From Candidatus Gastranaerophilales bacterium (lineage in GTDB: Bacteria > Cyanobacteriota > Vampirovibrionia > Gastranaerophilales > Gastranaerophilaceae): a DNA stretch of 64,000 nucleotides. Within the stretch, counting starts at the first letter, position 1; each line of letters starts with the position of its first letter. The position numbers and the translations under genes were made by a program. A model generated the notes under the pieces. It was not told where the DNA came from. It saw only the letters and a list, made by a program, of their open reading frames with translations, and made no database searches. This document shows positions 25,066 to 33,626 of the stretch, one piece after another. The stretch spans positions 62,001 through 126,000 of the forward strand of contig JAFYOU010000036.1 in assembly GCA_017560095.1 (NCBI GenBank). Direction: 5' to 3'.

Positions 25066-25737
25066 ATGAAAGTCAATTTTATAGAAGATAATTGTAACAT
25101 TGTAAATTCAGGCCAATTTAATATGGATTACGACCTATCTATGCTTGATTTTGCAATTGAAAACAAAATCGATTATGCATACGTCAGGTTCTATCAATGG
25201 TATCCAGCTTGCATTTCTTTAGGACGTCATCAAAAAACAGATTGCTACATTGATTTAGGGCTTGATGTAGTTAAGCGCGTTAGTGGCGGAAGAGCGCTTT
25301 TGCATGATAGAGAATTAACATATTGTATTGTTGCACCTATCTTTAAAGAATCAATTATAGAAAGCTATAAAGACATCTCACGCGCTTTAATTAAAGGCTT
25401 TTCAAAACTTGGAGTTGAGCTTGATTTTGCAAAAAACGAAAATAAAAACTTGAATTATTGTATGAATATTTCATCTGGAGCTGATGTTGCATATAATGGT
25501 AAAAAATTCATCGGTTCCGCTCAATTTAGAAAACAAGGCTATTTATTGCAACATGGTTCAATTCCTTACAGCCTTGATTTTGAGTTAATCAAAAAAATAT
25601 TTAATCAAGATGTAGAATCAGAGCACATTATAACCTTAAATGAAATTAATCAAAATCTTTCAACTGCTCAAATTATAAACGCTTTAAAAGAAGGTTTTGT
25701 TGAAATATTTAAAACTATTCAAATCGAGCAAAAATAA
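25066..25737 (+). CDS. Lipoate-protein ligase/octanoyltransferase (LplA/LipM type)
   Basis: A 223-aa member of the biotin/lipoate protein ligase superfamily. Typical elements are YVRFYQWYPACISLGRHQ (about residues 37-54), the RVSGGRALLHDRELTY motif near 70-85, and the conserved lysine region SGADVAYNGKKFIGSAQFR. Such enzymes attach lipoyl or octanoyl groups to carrier domains. Whether it is a salvage ligase (LplA) or a LipM-type transferase cannot be decided from the sequence alone. The start at 25066 is backed by a -10 box 7 nt upstream and lacks a ribosome-binding site. The 3' end overlaps purB by 23 bp (convergent). Confidence 0.88.
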   Translation: MKVNFIEDNCNIVNSGQFNMDYDLSMLDFAIENKIDYAYVRFYQWYPACISLGRHQKTDCYIDLGLDVVKRVSGGRALLHDRELTYCIVAPIFKESIIESYKDISRALIKGFSKLGVELDFAKNENKNLNYCMNISSGADVAYNGKKFIGSAQFRKQGYLLQHGSIPYSLDFELIKKIFNQDVESEHIITLNEINQNLSTAQIINALKEGFVEIFKTIQIEQK

Positions 25738-26989
25738 CATCAATATTTTTTAAATATTTTTCTTGGTTAAAACAATCCGCTATTTCATCAGGCGATAAAT
25801 GTTTTTTCATATTTTCAATAAAACTTCCACCATTATTAAAAGCATCTAATGCTTCAGTCTGGACAATTTTATATGCTTCTTCACGAGTCATATTATGATC
25901 TAAAAGTTTTAATAAACAAGCTTGCGAATAAATGATTCCACCATATTTATTTGCATTATTAATCATATTTTTTTCTTTAATAACAAGATTTTCAATAACG
26001 CTTAAGAATCTATTCAACATGTAATCAATTAAAATAGTGGAATCAGGAAAAATTACACGCTCAACAGAAGAATGAGAAATATCTCTTTCATGCCACAATG
26101 CAATATTTTCCATAGCCGAAATTGTATTGCTTCTTAAGATTCTAGCCAGTCCTGATAAATTTTCTCCTGCGATTGGATTTTTCTTGTGTGGCATTGCAGA
26201 AGAACCTTTTTGCCCATTTGAAAAACCTTCTTCGACTTCAGCCACTTCAAATCTTTGAAGATGTCGGATTTCAATTGCAAAATTTTCAATTACTGCCCCA
26301 ATTAAAGCAATTGCTTGAATATAGCTTGCGTGTCTATCTCTTGCAATTACTTGAGTAGAAATTTTAGCTGGAATTAACCCTAAAATTTTACAAGTCTTAT
26401 CTTCAACTATTGGTTCAATATTTGAATACGTTCCAACAGGACCTGAAATTTGCCCAACTAAAACATCATCTAATACTTGATTAAAACGTTTTTTGGCACG
26501 CTTCAACATATCTAGCAAATTTAATAATTTAAAGCCAAAAGTAATAACTTCTGCGCCAATTCCATGACTTCTTCCTAAACAAACAGTATTTTTATGTTTA
26601 AAAGCTAAATTTTTAACAGCTTCAATCAATTTATCTAAATCTTCATTAATGATAGCTGATGCATCTTTAATTTGAAGAGCAAAAGCAGTATCAATAACAT
26701 CTGAGCTTGTTAAGCCTTTATGAATATATGGAGAAAATTCTCTTCCAACATTTTCATTAACGCATTCAATAAACGCAATTACATCATGTCTTGTTATAGC
26801 TTCAATTTCATCTATTCTTTTTAGATCAAATTTTGCACGTGACTTAATTTCATCATAAACATTAGATGGAAAATTACCCAGTTCAACCTGCGCTTTAACC
26901 ACAGCAAGTTCAACATCTAGATAATAAGAAAACTTTTTTTCTAAATCCCAAATTGAAGCCATTTGGGGGCGTGAATATCTTTCAATCAT
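25715..26989 (-). CDS. purB: Adenylosuccinate lyase
   Basis: PurB acts twice in purine synthesis, releasing fumarate from SAICAR and adenylosuccinate. The 424-aa protein has the fumarase/aspartase signature GSSAMPHKKNP (about residues 262-272), the TSSDVIDT and GRSHGIGAE motifs, and the C-terminal ADSL domain. The first in-frame TTG would add a false MYNQS; ATG 26989 is preferred because a TATAAT lies 6 nt upstream. The gene is convergent with lplA, overlapping by 23 bp, and is upstream of pilin genes on the same strand but separated from them by 21 bp with its own promoter. Confidence 0.96.
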   Translation of the reverse strand: MIERYSRPQMASIWDLEKKFSYYLDVELAVVKAQVELGNFPSNVYDEIKSRAKFDLKRIDEIEAITRHDVIAFIECVNENVGREFSPYIHKGLTSSDVIDTAFALQIKDASAIINEDLDKLIEAVKNLAFKHKNTVCLGRSHGIGAEVITFGFKLLNLLDMLKRAKKRFNQVLDDVLVGQISGPVGTYSNIEPIVEDKTCKILGLIPAKISTQVIARDRHASYIQAIALIGAVIENFAIEIRHLQRFEVAEVEEGFSNGQKGSSAMPHKKNPIAGENLSGLARILRSNTISAMENIALWHERDISHSSVERVIFPDSTILIDYMLNRFLSVIENLVIKEKNMINNANKYGGIIYSQACLLKLLDHNMTREEAYKIVQTEALDAFNNGGSFIENMKKHLSPDEIADCFNQEKYLKNIDVIFARFE

Positions 26990-26995
26990 AGATTG

Positions 26996-27001
26996 ATTAT
27001 A
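26996..27001 (-). promoter_or_regulatory. -10 box 6 nt before purB (leaderless type)
   Basis: Minus-strand TATAAT, 6 nt, ATG at 26989; no ribosome-binding site. Confidence 0.65.
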
Positions 27002-27010
27002 CAATAAAAT

Positions 27011-27613
27011 TTATTTAACACCAAACTTCCCAAGACCCAAAATATATTGATCGACTCCCAAAAGATTGGGTAATTCATGCGCATTTAAATCAAAAAATAT
27101 TAATCCACAAGTATTTTCTTGGGTTCTTTTTTCTATAGTAGATGGATCATATATATAATCAACCGTTGTTTCACAATTATTATGAAGTTGAACTCCAAAA
27201 TATGTGCCGTTTTTTAAAATAAATCCACTAAAACTTGCCGGTTTTATATCGGTTAAAGTCGTTGTTCCGTCAGTTAAATCTGTTGAACTATACGTTATAT
27301 CGATAGTCTTTCTTGAATTACCTATCAGATTTTTCTTATATAACTCCAAAAAACGAGATAAAGATTCTGAAGAAGCAATCGAAAATTCACCGCTTTCATC
27401 TCTTAATCTTAAAAAAGTATAATTATTGGTGTTTTTAGCAAGAATACTCTTTGTAGCAAACTCTATTTGTATATATACGCTATTTGCAAGCTTTTTTAAT
27501 GTTTCAATTTTTATGTCATTTGGGCGTAGAACATTTAATATAACTACGCCCAAAACTCCAATTATAATTATTACTAATACTGATTCTACTAATGAAAATG
27601 CTTTATTTTTCAT
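27011..27613 (-). CDS. Type IV pilin-like protein, third of three
   Basis: The N-terminus KNKAFSLVESVLVIIIIGVL is a type III signal: a short basic leader, then the hydrophobic helix with the Glu at position 5 of the mature protein. The rest is a small globular domain ending with ICGLIFFDLNAHELPNLLG-like sequence near residue 170 (D-x-N-x-x-x-x-P-N-x-x-G-x-D-Q-Y). The 200-aa size fits a minor or major pseudopilin. Its start is 3 bp after the stop of the second pilin gene. It is the last of three tandem genes; purB follows downstream under its own promoter. Confidence 0.82.
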   Translation of the reverse strand: MKNKAFSLVESVLVIIIIGVLGVVILNVLRPNDIKIETLKKLANSVYIQIEFATKSILAKNTNNYTFLRLRDESGEFSIASSESLSRFLELYKKNLIGNSRKTIDITYSSTDLTDGTTTLTDIKPASFSGFILKNGTYFGVQLHNNCETTVDYIYDPSTIEKRTQENTCGLIFFDLNAHELPNLLGVDQYILGLGKFGVK

Positions 27614-27616
27614 TTT

Positions 27617-28228
27617 CTAACCATCATACATGATTCCACCAGTTCCTACAGGAAGAATAAATCCATCTTCACCAATAGTATTTGGTTCTTCATCTCCATT
27701 GATATCAAATAGTATTAAACCTTGAGTAATATTTTTAGTTGTAACTCCGGGCGCTTCTTCTCCAGGAAAAATCGTAACATATCCAGTTTCGTTGGCATAT
27801 GAATCTGTAGCTACAATACCAATACATGCACCGTCTTTTAAATATGCTGCTTCAACATTAGCTAGAGCAGCTGCAGTTCCTGCGGTCTTACAAAAAGATG
27901 TGGTAGGGACTTCTGTTCTAATTGTTGTTAAATATTTTTTATAATATTCTAAAGTTGCAGCTGCGTCTGTTTTAAACTCAGTACTTAGCCCATCAGACTT
28001 AATCAAAGAGTCAAATGTACCAAGCTTTGTGTCATTAATAACGATTTGAGTTGTTGCAGTATCGATACTGGATAAAACTTTTTTTGCCAATGTCCTAAAA
28101 CCTTGCTTTTTAAATTGAGCAGGTTTAATTGTTGTAATCATAATTGTTGCAATGATACCTAAAATTGTCATTACAAGAATGGCTTCTGCCATAGTGAACG
28201 CTTTTTTTGAATTTTTCTTAGCCATCAT
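27617..28228 (-). CDS. Type IV pilin-like protein, second of three
   Basis: A 203-aa protein. The prepilin-type helix is KKAFTMAEAILVMTILGIIA, with Glu at mature position 5. The C-terminal domain has LFDINGDEEPNTIGEDGFI, the same D-x-N-G/A-x-x-x-P-N-x-x-G-x-D pattern as its neighbours, possibly a calcium loop. An AAGGAG site lies about 11 nt before the ATG. It shares an operon with the first and third pilin-like genes. No prepilin peptidase or assembly ATPase is in the window. Confidence 0.82.
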   Translation of the reverse strand: MMAKKNSKKAFTMAEAILVMTILGIIATIMITTIKPAQFKKQGFRTLAKKVLSSIDTATTQIVINDTKLGTFDSLIKSDGLSTEFKTDAAATLEYYKKYLTTIRTEVPTTSFCKTAGTAAALANVEAAYLKDGACIGIVATDSYANETGYVTIFPGEEAPGVTTKNITQGLILFDINGDEEPNTIGEDGFILPVGTGGIMYDG

Positions 28229-28243
28229 AGCCTATATATCTCC

Positions 28244-28882
28244 TTAGTTATCTTCATATTTAATTCCACGTTTTCCAATAGGTATAATATATTGATCAGC
28301 ACCCAATTTATTAGGCTTTTTATACCCATTGATATCAAAAAACACTGAGCCACAAACATTTGAAACAGAATATTTTTTTCTATAAGTTGGAGGATTAGCA
28401 TTTTCTTCCGCATTGGTACAACCAGAATAAAATCTATATCCCATAATTACGCCATCGTTACTATGAAAAAACTCACTATATACATCTTTCAAAGCAGTGG
28501 CAAGCGTATTTCCCTCGTAATCTATTAAAGGATTTGAAAAATATTCATGAATTGGATTTATTTTAGATTTTCCACTTTCTAAATATTTTGAATATAGTTT
28601 TGCCATTTTTGGTGTAGCATCATCATCCTCAATAGAAAATGTACTTCCATTAAGAGTTAATCTTGTAAAATCATCCAAAGGGGCATCATTAATCAATATT
28701 TGTGTTGAAGCTTGCATTAAATATCCAACAGTTTTATCAGCCATTGTATCCCAACCTTTTTTAGTTGGATTATCAACTAATAACTGAGGAATTGTAATCG
28801 CAGCAATTATACCAATTAAAACAATTACTAAAATTGCTTCTGTAAAAGTAAATCCTTTTAATTTTTTAACACACTTTTTCAT
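28244..28882 (-). CDS. Type IV pilin-like protein, first of three
   Basis: A 212-aa protein starting MKKCVKKLKGFTFTEAILVI, a prepilin leader with cleavage after the Gly and Glu at mature position 5. The C-terminus carries FFDINGYKKPNKLGADQYI, the repeated D-x-N motif. I prefer ATG 28882 because a TATAAT lies exactly 6 nt upstream; the longer reading would add the false MYNNS. It heads the three-gene operon and is preceded by a two-way terminator at 28943. Confidence 0.84.
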   Translation of the reverse strand: MKKCVKKLKGFTFTEAILVIVLIGIIAAITIPQLLVDNPTKKGWDTMADKTVGYLMQASTQILINDAPLDDFTRLTLNGSTFSIEDDDATPKMAKLYSKYLESGKSKINPIHEYFSNPLIDYEGNTLATALKDVYSEFFHSNDGVIMGYRFYSGCTNAEENANPPTYRKKYSVSNVCGSVFFDINGYKKPNKLGADQYIIPIGKRGIKYEDN

Positions 28883-28888
28883 ACTATT

Positions 28889-28894
28889 ATTATA
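28889..28894 (-). promoter_or_regulatory. -10 box 6 nt before the first pilin gene (leaderless type)
   Basis: Minus-strand TATAAT, 6 nt, ATG at 28882; no ribosome-binding site. Confidence 0.65.
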
Positions 28895-28942
28895 CAAAGT
28901 TTATGGGTTAATTCAATTTGAACTCATTCATTTAGATGAAAA

Positions 28943-28976
28943 AAGAGGTCAGAATTCAACATTCCGACCTCTTTTT
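28943..28976. terminator. Two-way intrinsic terminator
   Basis: AAGAGGTC pairs with GACCTCTT across a 15-nt loop, with an A-run before and T-run after. It ends the leftward oad operon and insulates the pilin promoter. Confidence 0.85.
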
Positions 28977-28980
28977 TCAT

Positions 28981-29043
28981 ATCCTTTTGCCTTCAACATC
29001 GCTCTTCAAGTGCAGTCGCACTAGCTTCGCTCGTTTCAGGTTT
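28981..29043 (-). repeat. GC-rich structured element, copy E (5' part)
   Basis: Read on the minus strand it contains the hairpin AGTGC-GACT-GCACT (29022-29009), preceded by GAGCGAAG and followed by GAGCGATGTTGAAGG. The loop and flanks match hairpin 1 of copies A and B, with a different stem. It abuts the oadB stop codon and precedes the terminator. Confidence 0.6.
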
Positions 29044-30222
29044 TTAATGAGGGCATACTGCCAAAAGTACACCAGCTGCAACTGCTGAACCAATTACACC
29101 AGCAACATTTGGACCCATTGCATGCATCAATAAGAAGTTTTGAGGATTTTCTTCTAAACCAACTTTATTTGATACACGAGCAGCCATAGGAACTGCAGAA
29201 ACCCCTGCTGAGCCAATTAATGGATTGATTTTTTCTTTTAAAAATAGGTTCATTATTTTTGCCATAATAACACCTGCTGCTGTAGCCATAGAGAACGCTA
29301 CAATACCAAGGATTAAAATGAACAATGTTTGAACTGTTAAGAATTGGTCAGCAGATAATTTTGAACCTACTGATAATCCTAAGAAAATTGTAACAATATT
29401 GATTAAAGCGTTTTGCATAGTGTTAGAAAGTCTTTCAACTACGCCACACTCTTTACATAAATTACCAAAAGCTAAAGCTCCAACCAATGGACAAGCGTCA
29501 GGCAAGAATATTACACAAAGAGAAAGAACTAAAAGAGGAAATACAATTTTTTCACGTTGTGAAACTTCTCTTAATTGACTCATTTGAATTACACGCTCTT
29601 TTTTAGTTGTTAAAAGTCTCATAATTGGCGGCTGAATAACAGGAACTAATGCCATATAAGAATAAGCAGCAACTGCAATTGCGCCTAATAAATGAGGAGC
29701 TAATTTAGATGTGATAAAGATTGATGTAGGACCATCAGCTCCACCAATAATACCAATTGCACCTGCTTCTGGTAATGTAAAACCAAAGCAGCATAGCGCC
29801 AATAATAAAGCTCCAAAAATACCAAACTGAGCTGCACCACCTAATAATGCTGTTTTTGGGTTAGCTAATAATGGACCAAAATCTGTCATTGCACCTACAC
29901 CCATAAAGATAATTAATGGGAATAAGCCTTGATGAATACCAGCTTCATAAATAATACCTAAAAAACCAGTAGGTCCAGCAATATCACAAATTGGAATATT
30001 TGATAAGAAACCACCAAATGCAATTGGTATCAATAAAAGTGGTTCATATTGCTTTTTAATACCTAGCCACATTAAAAATAAACATATCAAAAGCATAATT
30101 GGACAACCAAATTGATGCAAGAATTGTTCTAATGCACTTTCGATTGTTGGGTCAACTGGCTTAATAAAGTTATAAATACCAGTTGATTGCCATAATTGTT
30201 GGAAAACGTCTGCTATATTCAT
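29044..30222 (-). CDS. oadB: Sodium-pumping decarboxylase beta subunit
   Basis: OadB is the membrane subunit that drives Na+ export with carboxybiotin decarboxylation. The 392-aa protein has about nine to eleven helices, including [22 protein letters not shown] near residue 160 and the [27 protein letters not shown] segment near 340, both conserved in OadB/GcdB/MmdB. Substrate specificity is set by the alpha subunit. It ends the birA-oadG-oadA-oadB operon; the 16-bp gap to oadA carries a GGAGAA site. Confidence 0.94.
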   Translation of the reverse strand: MNIADVFQQLWQSTGIYNFIKPVDPTIESALEQFLHQFGCPIMLLICLFLMWLGIKKQYEPLLLIPIAFGGFLSNIPICDIAGPTGFLGIIYEAGIHQGLFPLIIFMGVGAMTDFGPLLANPKTALLGGAAQFGIFGALLLALCCFGFTLPEAGAIGIIGGADGPTSIFITSKLAPHLLGAIAVAAYSYMALVPVIQPPIMRLLTTKKERVIQMSQLREVSQREKIVFPLLVLSLCVIFLPDACPLVGALAFGNLCKECGVVERLSNTMQNALINIVTIFLGLSVGSKLSADQFLTVQTLFILILGIVAFSMATAAGVIMAKIMNLFLKEKINPLIGSAGVSAVPMAARVSNKVGLEENPQNFLLMHAMGPNVAGVIGSAVAAGVLLAVCPH

Positions 30223-30238
30223 TTAAATTCTCCTTCAA

Positions 30239-32041
30239 TTAACCAATAACTACCAATGTTTGACCGTTTTTAACTGTGTCGCCTTGAGCAACTTCAACGC
30301 TCACAACTTTTCCTGAGAATGGAGATTTTACTTCTGTTTCCATTTTCATAGCTTCAACAACCAAAAGTACATCACCTTCAGCTATTTCATCACCCTCGGC
30401 TACTTCAACTCTTAAAACGTTACCTGGTAGAGCTGCAGTTACTGGTTTGCCTTCACCACTAGGAGCGCAAGCAGTTTCTTCGATACCAGCCTTAACAGCT
30501 ACATCATAAGATTGTCCATTAACTGTAGCTTTAGCACCATCTAATTTAACAGCATATTTTTTACCGTTAACTGTTACAGTGTAACCATCATTTGATGCAA
30601 CACACTCTGTAGCTGGAGCTTTAGCTGCACATTTATTAACTGATACTGTACCTTTTCCTAATAAGAATTCAATACCTTTATCAACATTAGCATCTTTACA
30701 AGCTGCTGAGATAAATAAATTTTCATCTGTTACAGGTAAGCCTGCTGCTTCTAATCTAGCTTTAGCTGCAGCTAAACCTTTATCTGGGTCTTTTTCGTTA
30801 ATATCAACAACACGCTCTGTAGTTGGAGCCATATTTAATTTTTCTTCAGCCCATTTAACAAGCTCAGGATCTGGAGTCATTGGAGTTTTACCAAAGTAAC
30901 CTAATAACATTTTAGCGTAACCTGGATTAGCTACTTTCCAATCGCCTTGAGTAGCATTTAAGAATGCTTGTTGAGCATAGAATTGTGAAACTGGAGTTAC
31001 AGAAGTTGCAAAACCACCACGTTCCACACATTCTTTCATAGATTGAATTAATGCAGGGAATTTATCCATCATACCCATATCTTTTAATTGATTTACAGTT
31101 GTTGCAGTTGCTCCACCTGGAAGAGGTGCTTGAATTAAAATTGGGTTAACTGCTAATGATGTTGGATCAAGTGGATAATCTTTCATGCATTCTTTAAAGA
31201 TTTCTTCTGTTTCCATGATTTTTTTGATGTCTAAGCCAAGGTCATATTCTGTACCTTTTAAAGCATGCCACATAGAAATGATATCTGGTTGGCCAGTACC
31301 ACCTGAAACAGGTTTCATAGCAAGGTCAATTCCATCAGCACCGCCATCAAGGGCTGCTAAATATGCAGCTAAACCAGTACCAGCTGTTTCATGAGAGTGG
31401 AATCTAATATGAGCGTCAGCACCAAGGATTTCACGAGCCATTTTAACAGTTTCAAATACTTTTCTTGGGTTTGATGTACCTGATGCATCTTTAAAACACA
31501 ATGAATCAAATGGAAGACCAGAATCTAAAATATTTCTTAAAACTTTTTCATAAAAAGCAACATCATGTGCACCTTCACATCCAAATGGAAGTTCCATCAT
31601 AGTGATTGTAACTTCGTGTTTTAAGCCATGAGCTTTAATTGAATTAGCTGAATCTATAAGATTATTAACATCATTTAACGCATCAAAGTTTCTAATTACA
31701 TTAACACCGTGTTTAGCGAACATTTTAGCGTGTAAATCAATAACGTCACGTGGTTGAGAATTTAAACCAACAACGTTTACGCCACGAGATAATGATTGAA
31801 ATACAACATCAGACGGAACTGCAGCTCTCATTTTATCCATTGTTTCAAAAGCATTTTCATTACAAAAGAAAATTGGAACTTGAAAACGAGCGCCACCTGC
31901 TGTTTCAAAATGCTTTAAACCAGCATCAACTGCTGCTTGCAATGCTGGAATAAAATCATCAACTAAAACTTTAGCCCCGTATACTGATTGGAAACCATCA
32001 CGAAATGATGTATCCATAACTTTAATTAATTTTTTTGTCAT
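30239..32041 (-). CDS. oadA: Oxaloacetate decarboxylase alpha subunit (carboxyltransferase plus biotin carrier)
   Basis: Residues 1-270 are the DRE-TIM carboxyltransferase barrel (VMDTSFRDGFQSVYGAK in place of the usual TLRDGQQS) with metal-binding HxH in RFHSHETAGTG. The C-terminal 80 residues are a biotinyl domain with EAMKMETEV, biotin on K566, and an Ala/Pro-containing linker in between. Length 600 aa. With OadB and OadG it forms a Na+ pump fuelled by oxaloacetate (or a related keto acid) decarboxylation in a fermentative cell. A pyruvate carboxylase subunit B role is the alternative, but the adjacent oadB and oadG favour the pump. Confidence 0.92.
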   Translation of the reverse strand: MTKKLIKVMDTSFRDGFQSVYGAKVLVDDFIPALQAAVDAGLKHFETAGGARFQVPIFFCNENAFETMDKMRAAVPSDVVFQSLSRGVNVVGLNSQPRDVIDLHAKMFAKHGVNVIRNFDALNDVNNLIDSANSIKAHGLKHEVTITMMELPFGCEGAHDVAFYEKVLRNILDSGLPFDSLCFKDASGTSNPRKVFETVKMAREILGADAHIRFHSHETAGTGLAAYLAALDGGADGIDLAMKPVSGGTGQPDIISMWHALKGTEYDLGLDIKKIMETEEIFKECMKDYPLDPTSLAVNPILIQAPLPGGATATTVNQLKDMGMMDKFPALIQSMKECVERGGFATSVTPVSQFYAQQAFLNATQGDWKVANPGYAKMLLGYFGKTPMTPDPELVKWAEEKLNMAPTTERVVDINEKDPDKGLAAAKARLEAAGLPVTDENLFISAACKDANVDKGIEFLLGKGTVSVNKCAAKAPATECVASNDGYTVTVNGKKYAVKLDGAKATVNGQSYDVAVKAGIEETACAPSGEGKPVTAALPGNVLRVEVAEGDEIAEGDVLLVVEAMKMETEVKSPFSGKVVSVEVAQGDTVKNGQTLVVIG

Positions 32042-32064
32042 TTTATTTTCCTCTTTGTTCTATC

Positions 32065-32307
32065 TTACTTTTTTAAAGCATTCATTGCGGCTGCAATAAC
32101 TAAAGCAATTGTTGAGTCGTCATTTGTTGCAGCTTTTTTAGCTTGTTTAACTTCAGCTACAACAACAGGACAAACTTTGTTTAACCACGCAACTACATTT
32201 GACATAATTAACATTGCAAAAACCATTACAACCAAGAATGAAAAAACAATTCCCATTCCAACGGCCATAGTAGTTCCGCCTGTTACCCATACTTCAGGAT
32301 TTAACAT
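32065..32307 (-). CDS. oadG: Oxaloacetate decarboxylase gamma-type subunit
   Basis: An 80-aa protein with one N-terminal membrane helix (GTTMAVGMGIVFSFLVVMVF) and a short cytoplasmic tail with Lys and Ala, the size and layout of OadG, which ties the alpha subunit to OadB. It sits between birA and oadA and overlaps birA by 7 bp. Small gamma subunits are poorly conserved, so position carries much of the call. Confidence 0.85.
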   Translation of the reverse strand: MLNPEVWVTGGTTMAVGMGIVFSFLVVMVFAMLIMSNVVAWLNKVCPVVVAEVKQAKKAATNDDSTIALVIAAAMNALKK

Positions 32308-32867
32308 AGCACTTCTCCTTTTATTCCGTTTATTAAAAAGTCATTATACTCATTTTCAAAATTAGATAAAAATTTATCTAAAAATTCTTGCTTATCAACT
32401 TGTTTTCCAGTTTCGTTGAAGATTGAAGTTGCTGGAATATCAATATTTTTAAGCTCATCTGAATCTAGGTTTAAATTAATTCCGCAACCTACAATGACAC
32501 CTTTACAATTGGTGCCAAGAAATTCACTTTCAGCCAAAAAACCAGCAATTTTTTTACCGTTAATTAGTATATCGTTAGGATATTTAAAAGTAGGATTTAG
32601 ACCATATTCTTTAAGTGTTTTCGCTCCTATTAAAGCAACATAGCGAGTTAACTCATTTAAATGTTCAATGTTTTGTGGTTTTAAAACAATTGAAATATAA
32701 ATATTTCCGCCATTTTTATTAGATGAAAACCAAACTCGCTCAAATTGCCCATGACCTGATGTTTGCAAGTCACAAGATATTATTTCAAAATTGTCCAATT
32801 CCTCTAAATATTGATGAGCATAAACACTTGTCGAGCTTAGTTCATCAAAATGTCTAATACTGCGCAT
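32301..32867 (-). CDS. birA: Biotin-protein ligase (short, no DNA-binding domain)
   Basis: BirA activates biotin with ATP and joins it to the carrier lysine, here most likely K566 of OadA. Visible are TSGHGQFERVWFSSNKNGGN (the GRGRxxRxW-like active loop) and GVIVGCGINLNLDSDEL. At 188 aa it lacks the N-terminal helix-turn-helix of regulatory BirA and most of the small C-terminal SH3-like domain. It leads the oad operon. A TATTAT lies 6 nt before the ATG, and there is no ribosome-binding site. Confidence 0.92.
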   Translation of the reverse strand: MRSIRHFDELSSTSVYAHQYLEELDNFEIISCDLQTSGHGQFERVWFSSNKNGGNIYISIVLKPQNIEHLNELTRYVALIGAKTLKEYGLNPTFKYPNDILINGKKIAGFLAESEFLGTNCKGVIVGCGINLNLDSDELKNIDIPATSIFNETGKQVDKQEFLDKFLSNFENEYNDFLINGIKGEVLC

Positions 32868-32873
32868 ACAAAA

Positions 32874-32879
32874 ATAATA
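32874..32879 (-). promoter_or_regulatory. -10 box 6 nt before birA (leaderless type)
   Basis: Minus-strand TATTAT, 6 nt, ATG at 32867. Probable start of the birA-oad operon. Confidence 0.45.
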
Positions 32880-32908
32880 ACAAAAACATAAATTTTAAAC
32901 AAAGAAAA

Positions 32909-33541
32909 TTATTGCTTTCTCTTTTTCATCTCTTGCTCTTTGTTATATTGAATTGAGCGCATATAGGCTCTATCTTTTAAAAATCTTTCCCTATACAATT
33001 TCTCAAAATTTTCTTGAGAATATTTATAATTATCAAAAGTTACCATAATTGCTTTATGAGCAATAAAAAGCGCCACCGGAGCAAAAAGACACAAAGAAAA
33101 ACACATTAAAACAAAATGTATTTTAAGTTTTCTTTTTAAATCTTTTTGTTTTTTTTCATTATCTAAATCAATTTTATTTTGAATTGCCTCATTAATATAT
33201 GCATTTCTTTCATTGGTTGTCAATTTATCTATATATGGTACAAATTCTTTTGAAATATGGAAAATATATTTTTTAACTACAGAATTATTTTCATCTATTT
33301 CTTCCCAATGAGATAATTCCTGTATTTCTCTTTGTTGTTGCTCATTTTGCTGTTGTTCTTCAGAAGATTCTTCTATGATTTGTTCGGTTTCTTCGTTTAG
33401 AGACTCATCTTTTTCTTCATCTTCCATTGCTAAATCTTCATCAATTTCAGGGAGAGTATCATCATCTTCTTCATCAAAATCCTTGAAATCCTCATAAAAC
33501 ATCGATTTATCATCAAAATCTTTTTGCTTATTTTCTTCCAA
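32909..33541 (-). CDS. Hypothetical protein with acidic N-terminus and one membrane helix
   Basis: A 210-aa protein that I do not recognise. Residues 1-75 are highly acidic and Gln-rich, likely disordered. Residues about 95-135 hold a basic helix, and one membrane helix lies near 145-165 (FVLMCFSLCLFAPVALFIA). The C-terminus is basic. This layout suggests a membrane-bound adaptor. An AAGGAGA site supports the ATG. It is a single gene divergent from the ATP-grasp operon. Confidence 0.65.
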   Translation of the reverse strand: MEENKQKDFDDKSMFYEDFKDFDEEDDDTLPEIDEDLAMEDEEKDESLNEETEQIIEESSEEQQQNEQQQREIQELSHWEEIDENNSVVKKYIFHISKEFVPYIDKLTTNERNAYINEAIQNKIDLDNEKKQKDLKRKLKIHFVLMCFSLCLFAPVALFIAHKAIMVTFDNYKYSQENFEKLYRERFLKDRAYMRSIQYNKEQEMKKRKQ

Positions 33542-33614
33542 AATAATCTCCTTAAAATTAATGATAATAAATTATAGCATATTTTAAATAAATTTTTATA
33601 TATCAAAACCATGA

Positions 33615-33620
33615 TATAAT
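33615..33620 (+). promoter_or_regulatory. -10 box 6 nt before the ATP-grasp gene (leaderless type)
   Basis: TATAAT, 6 nt, ATG at 33627; no ribosome-binding site. Confidence 0.65.
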
Positions 33621-33626
33621 TCATTT

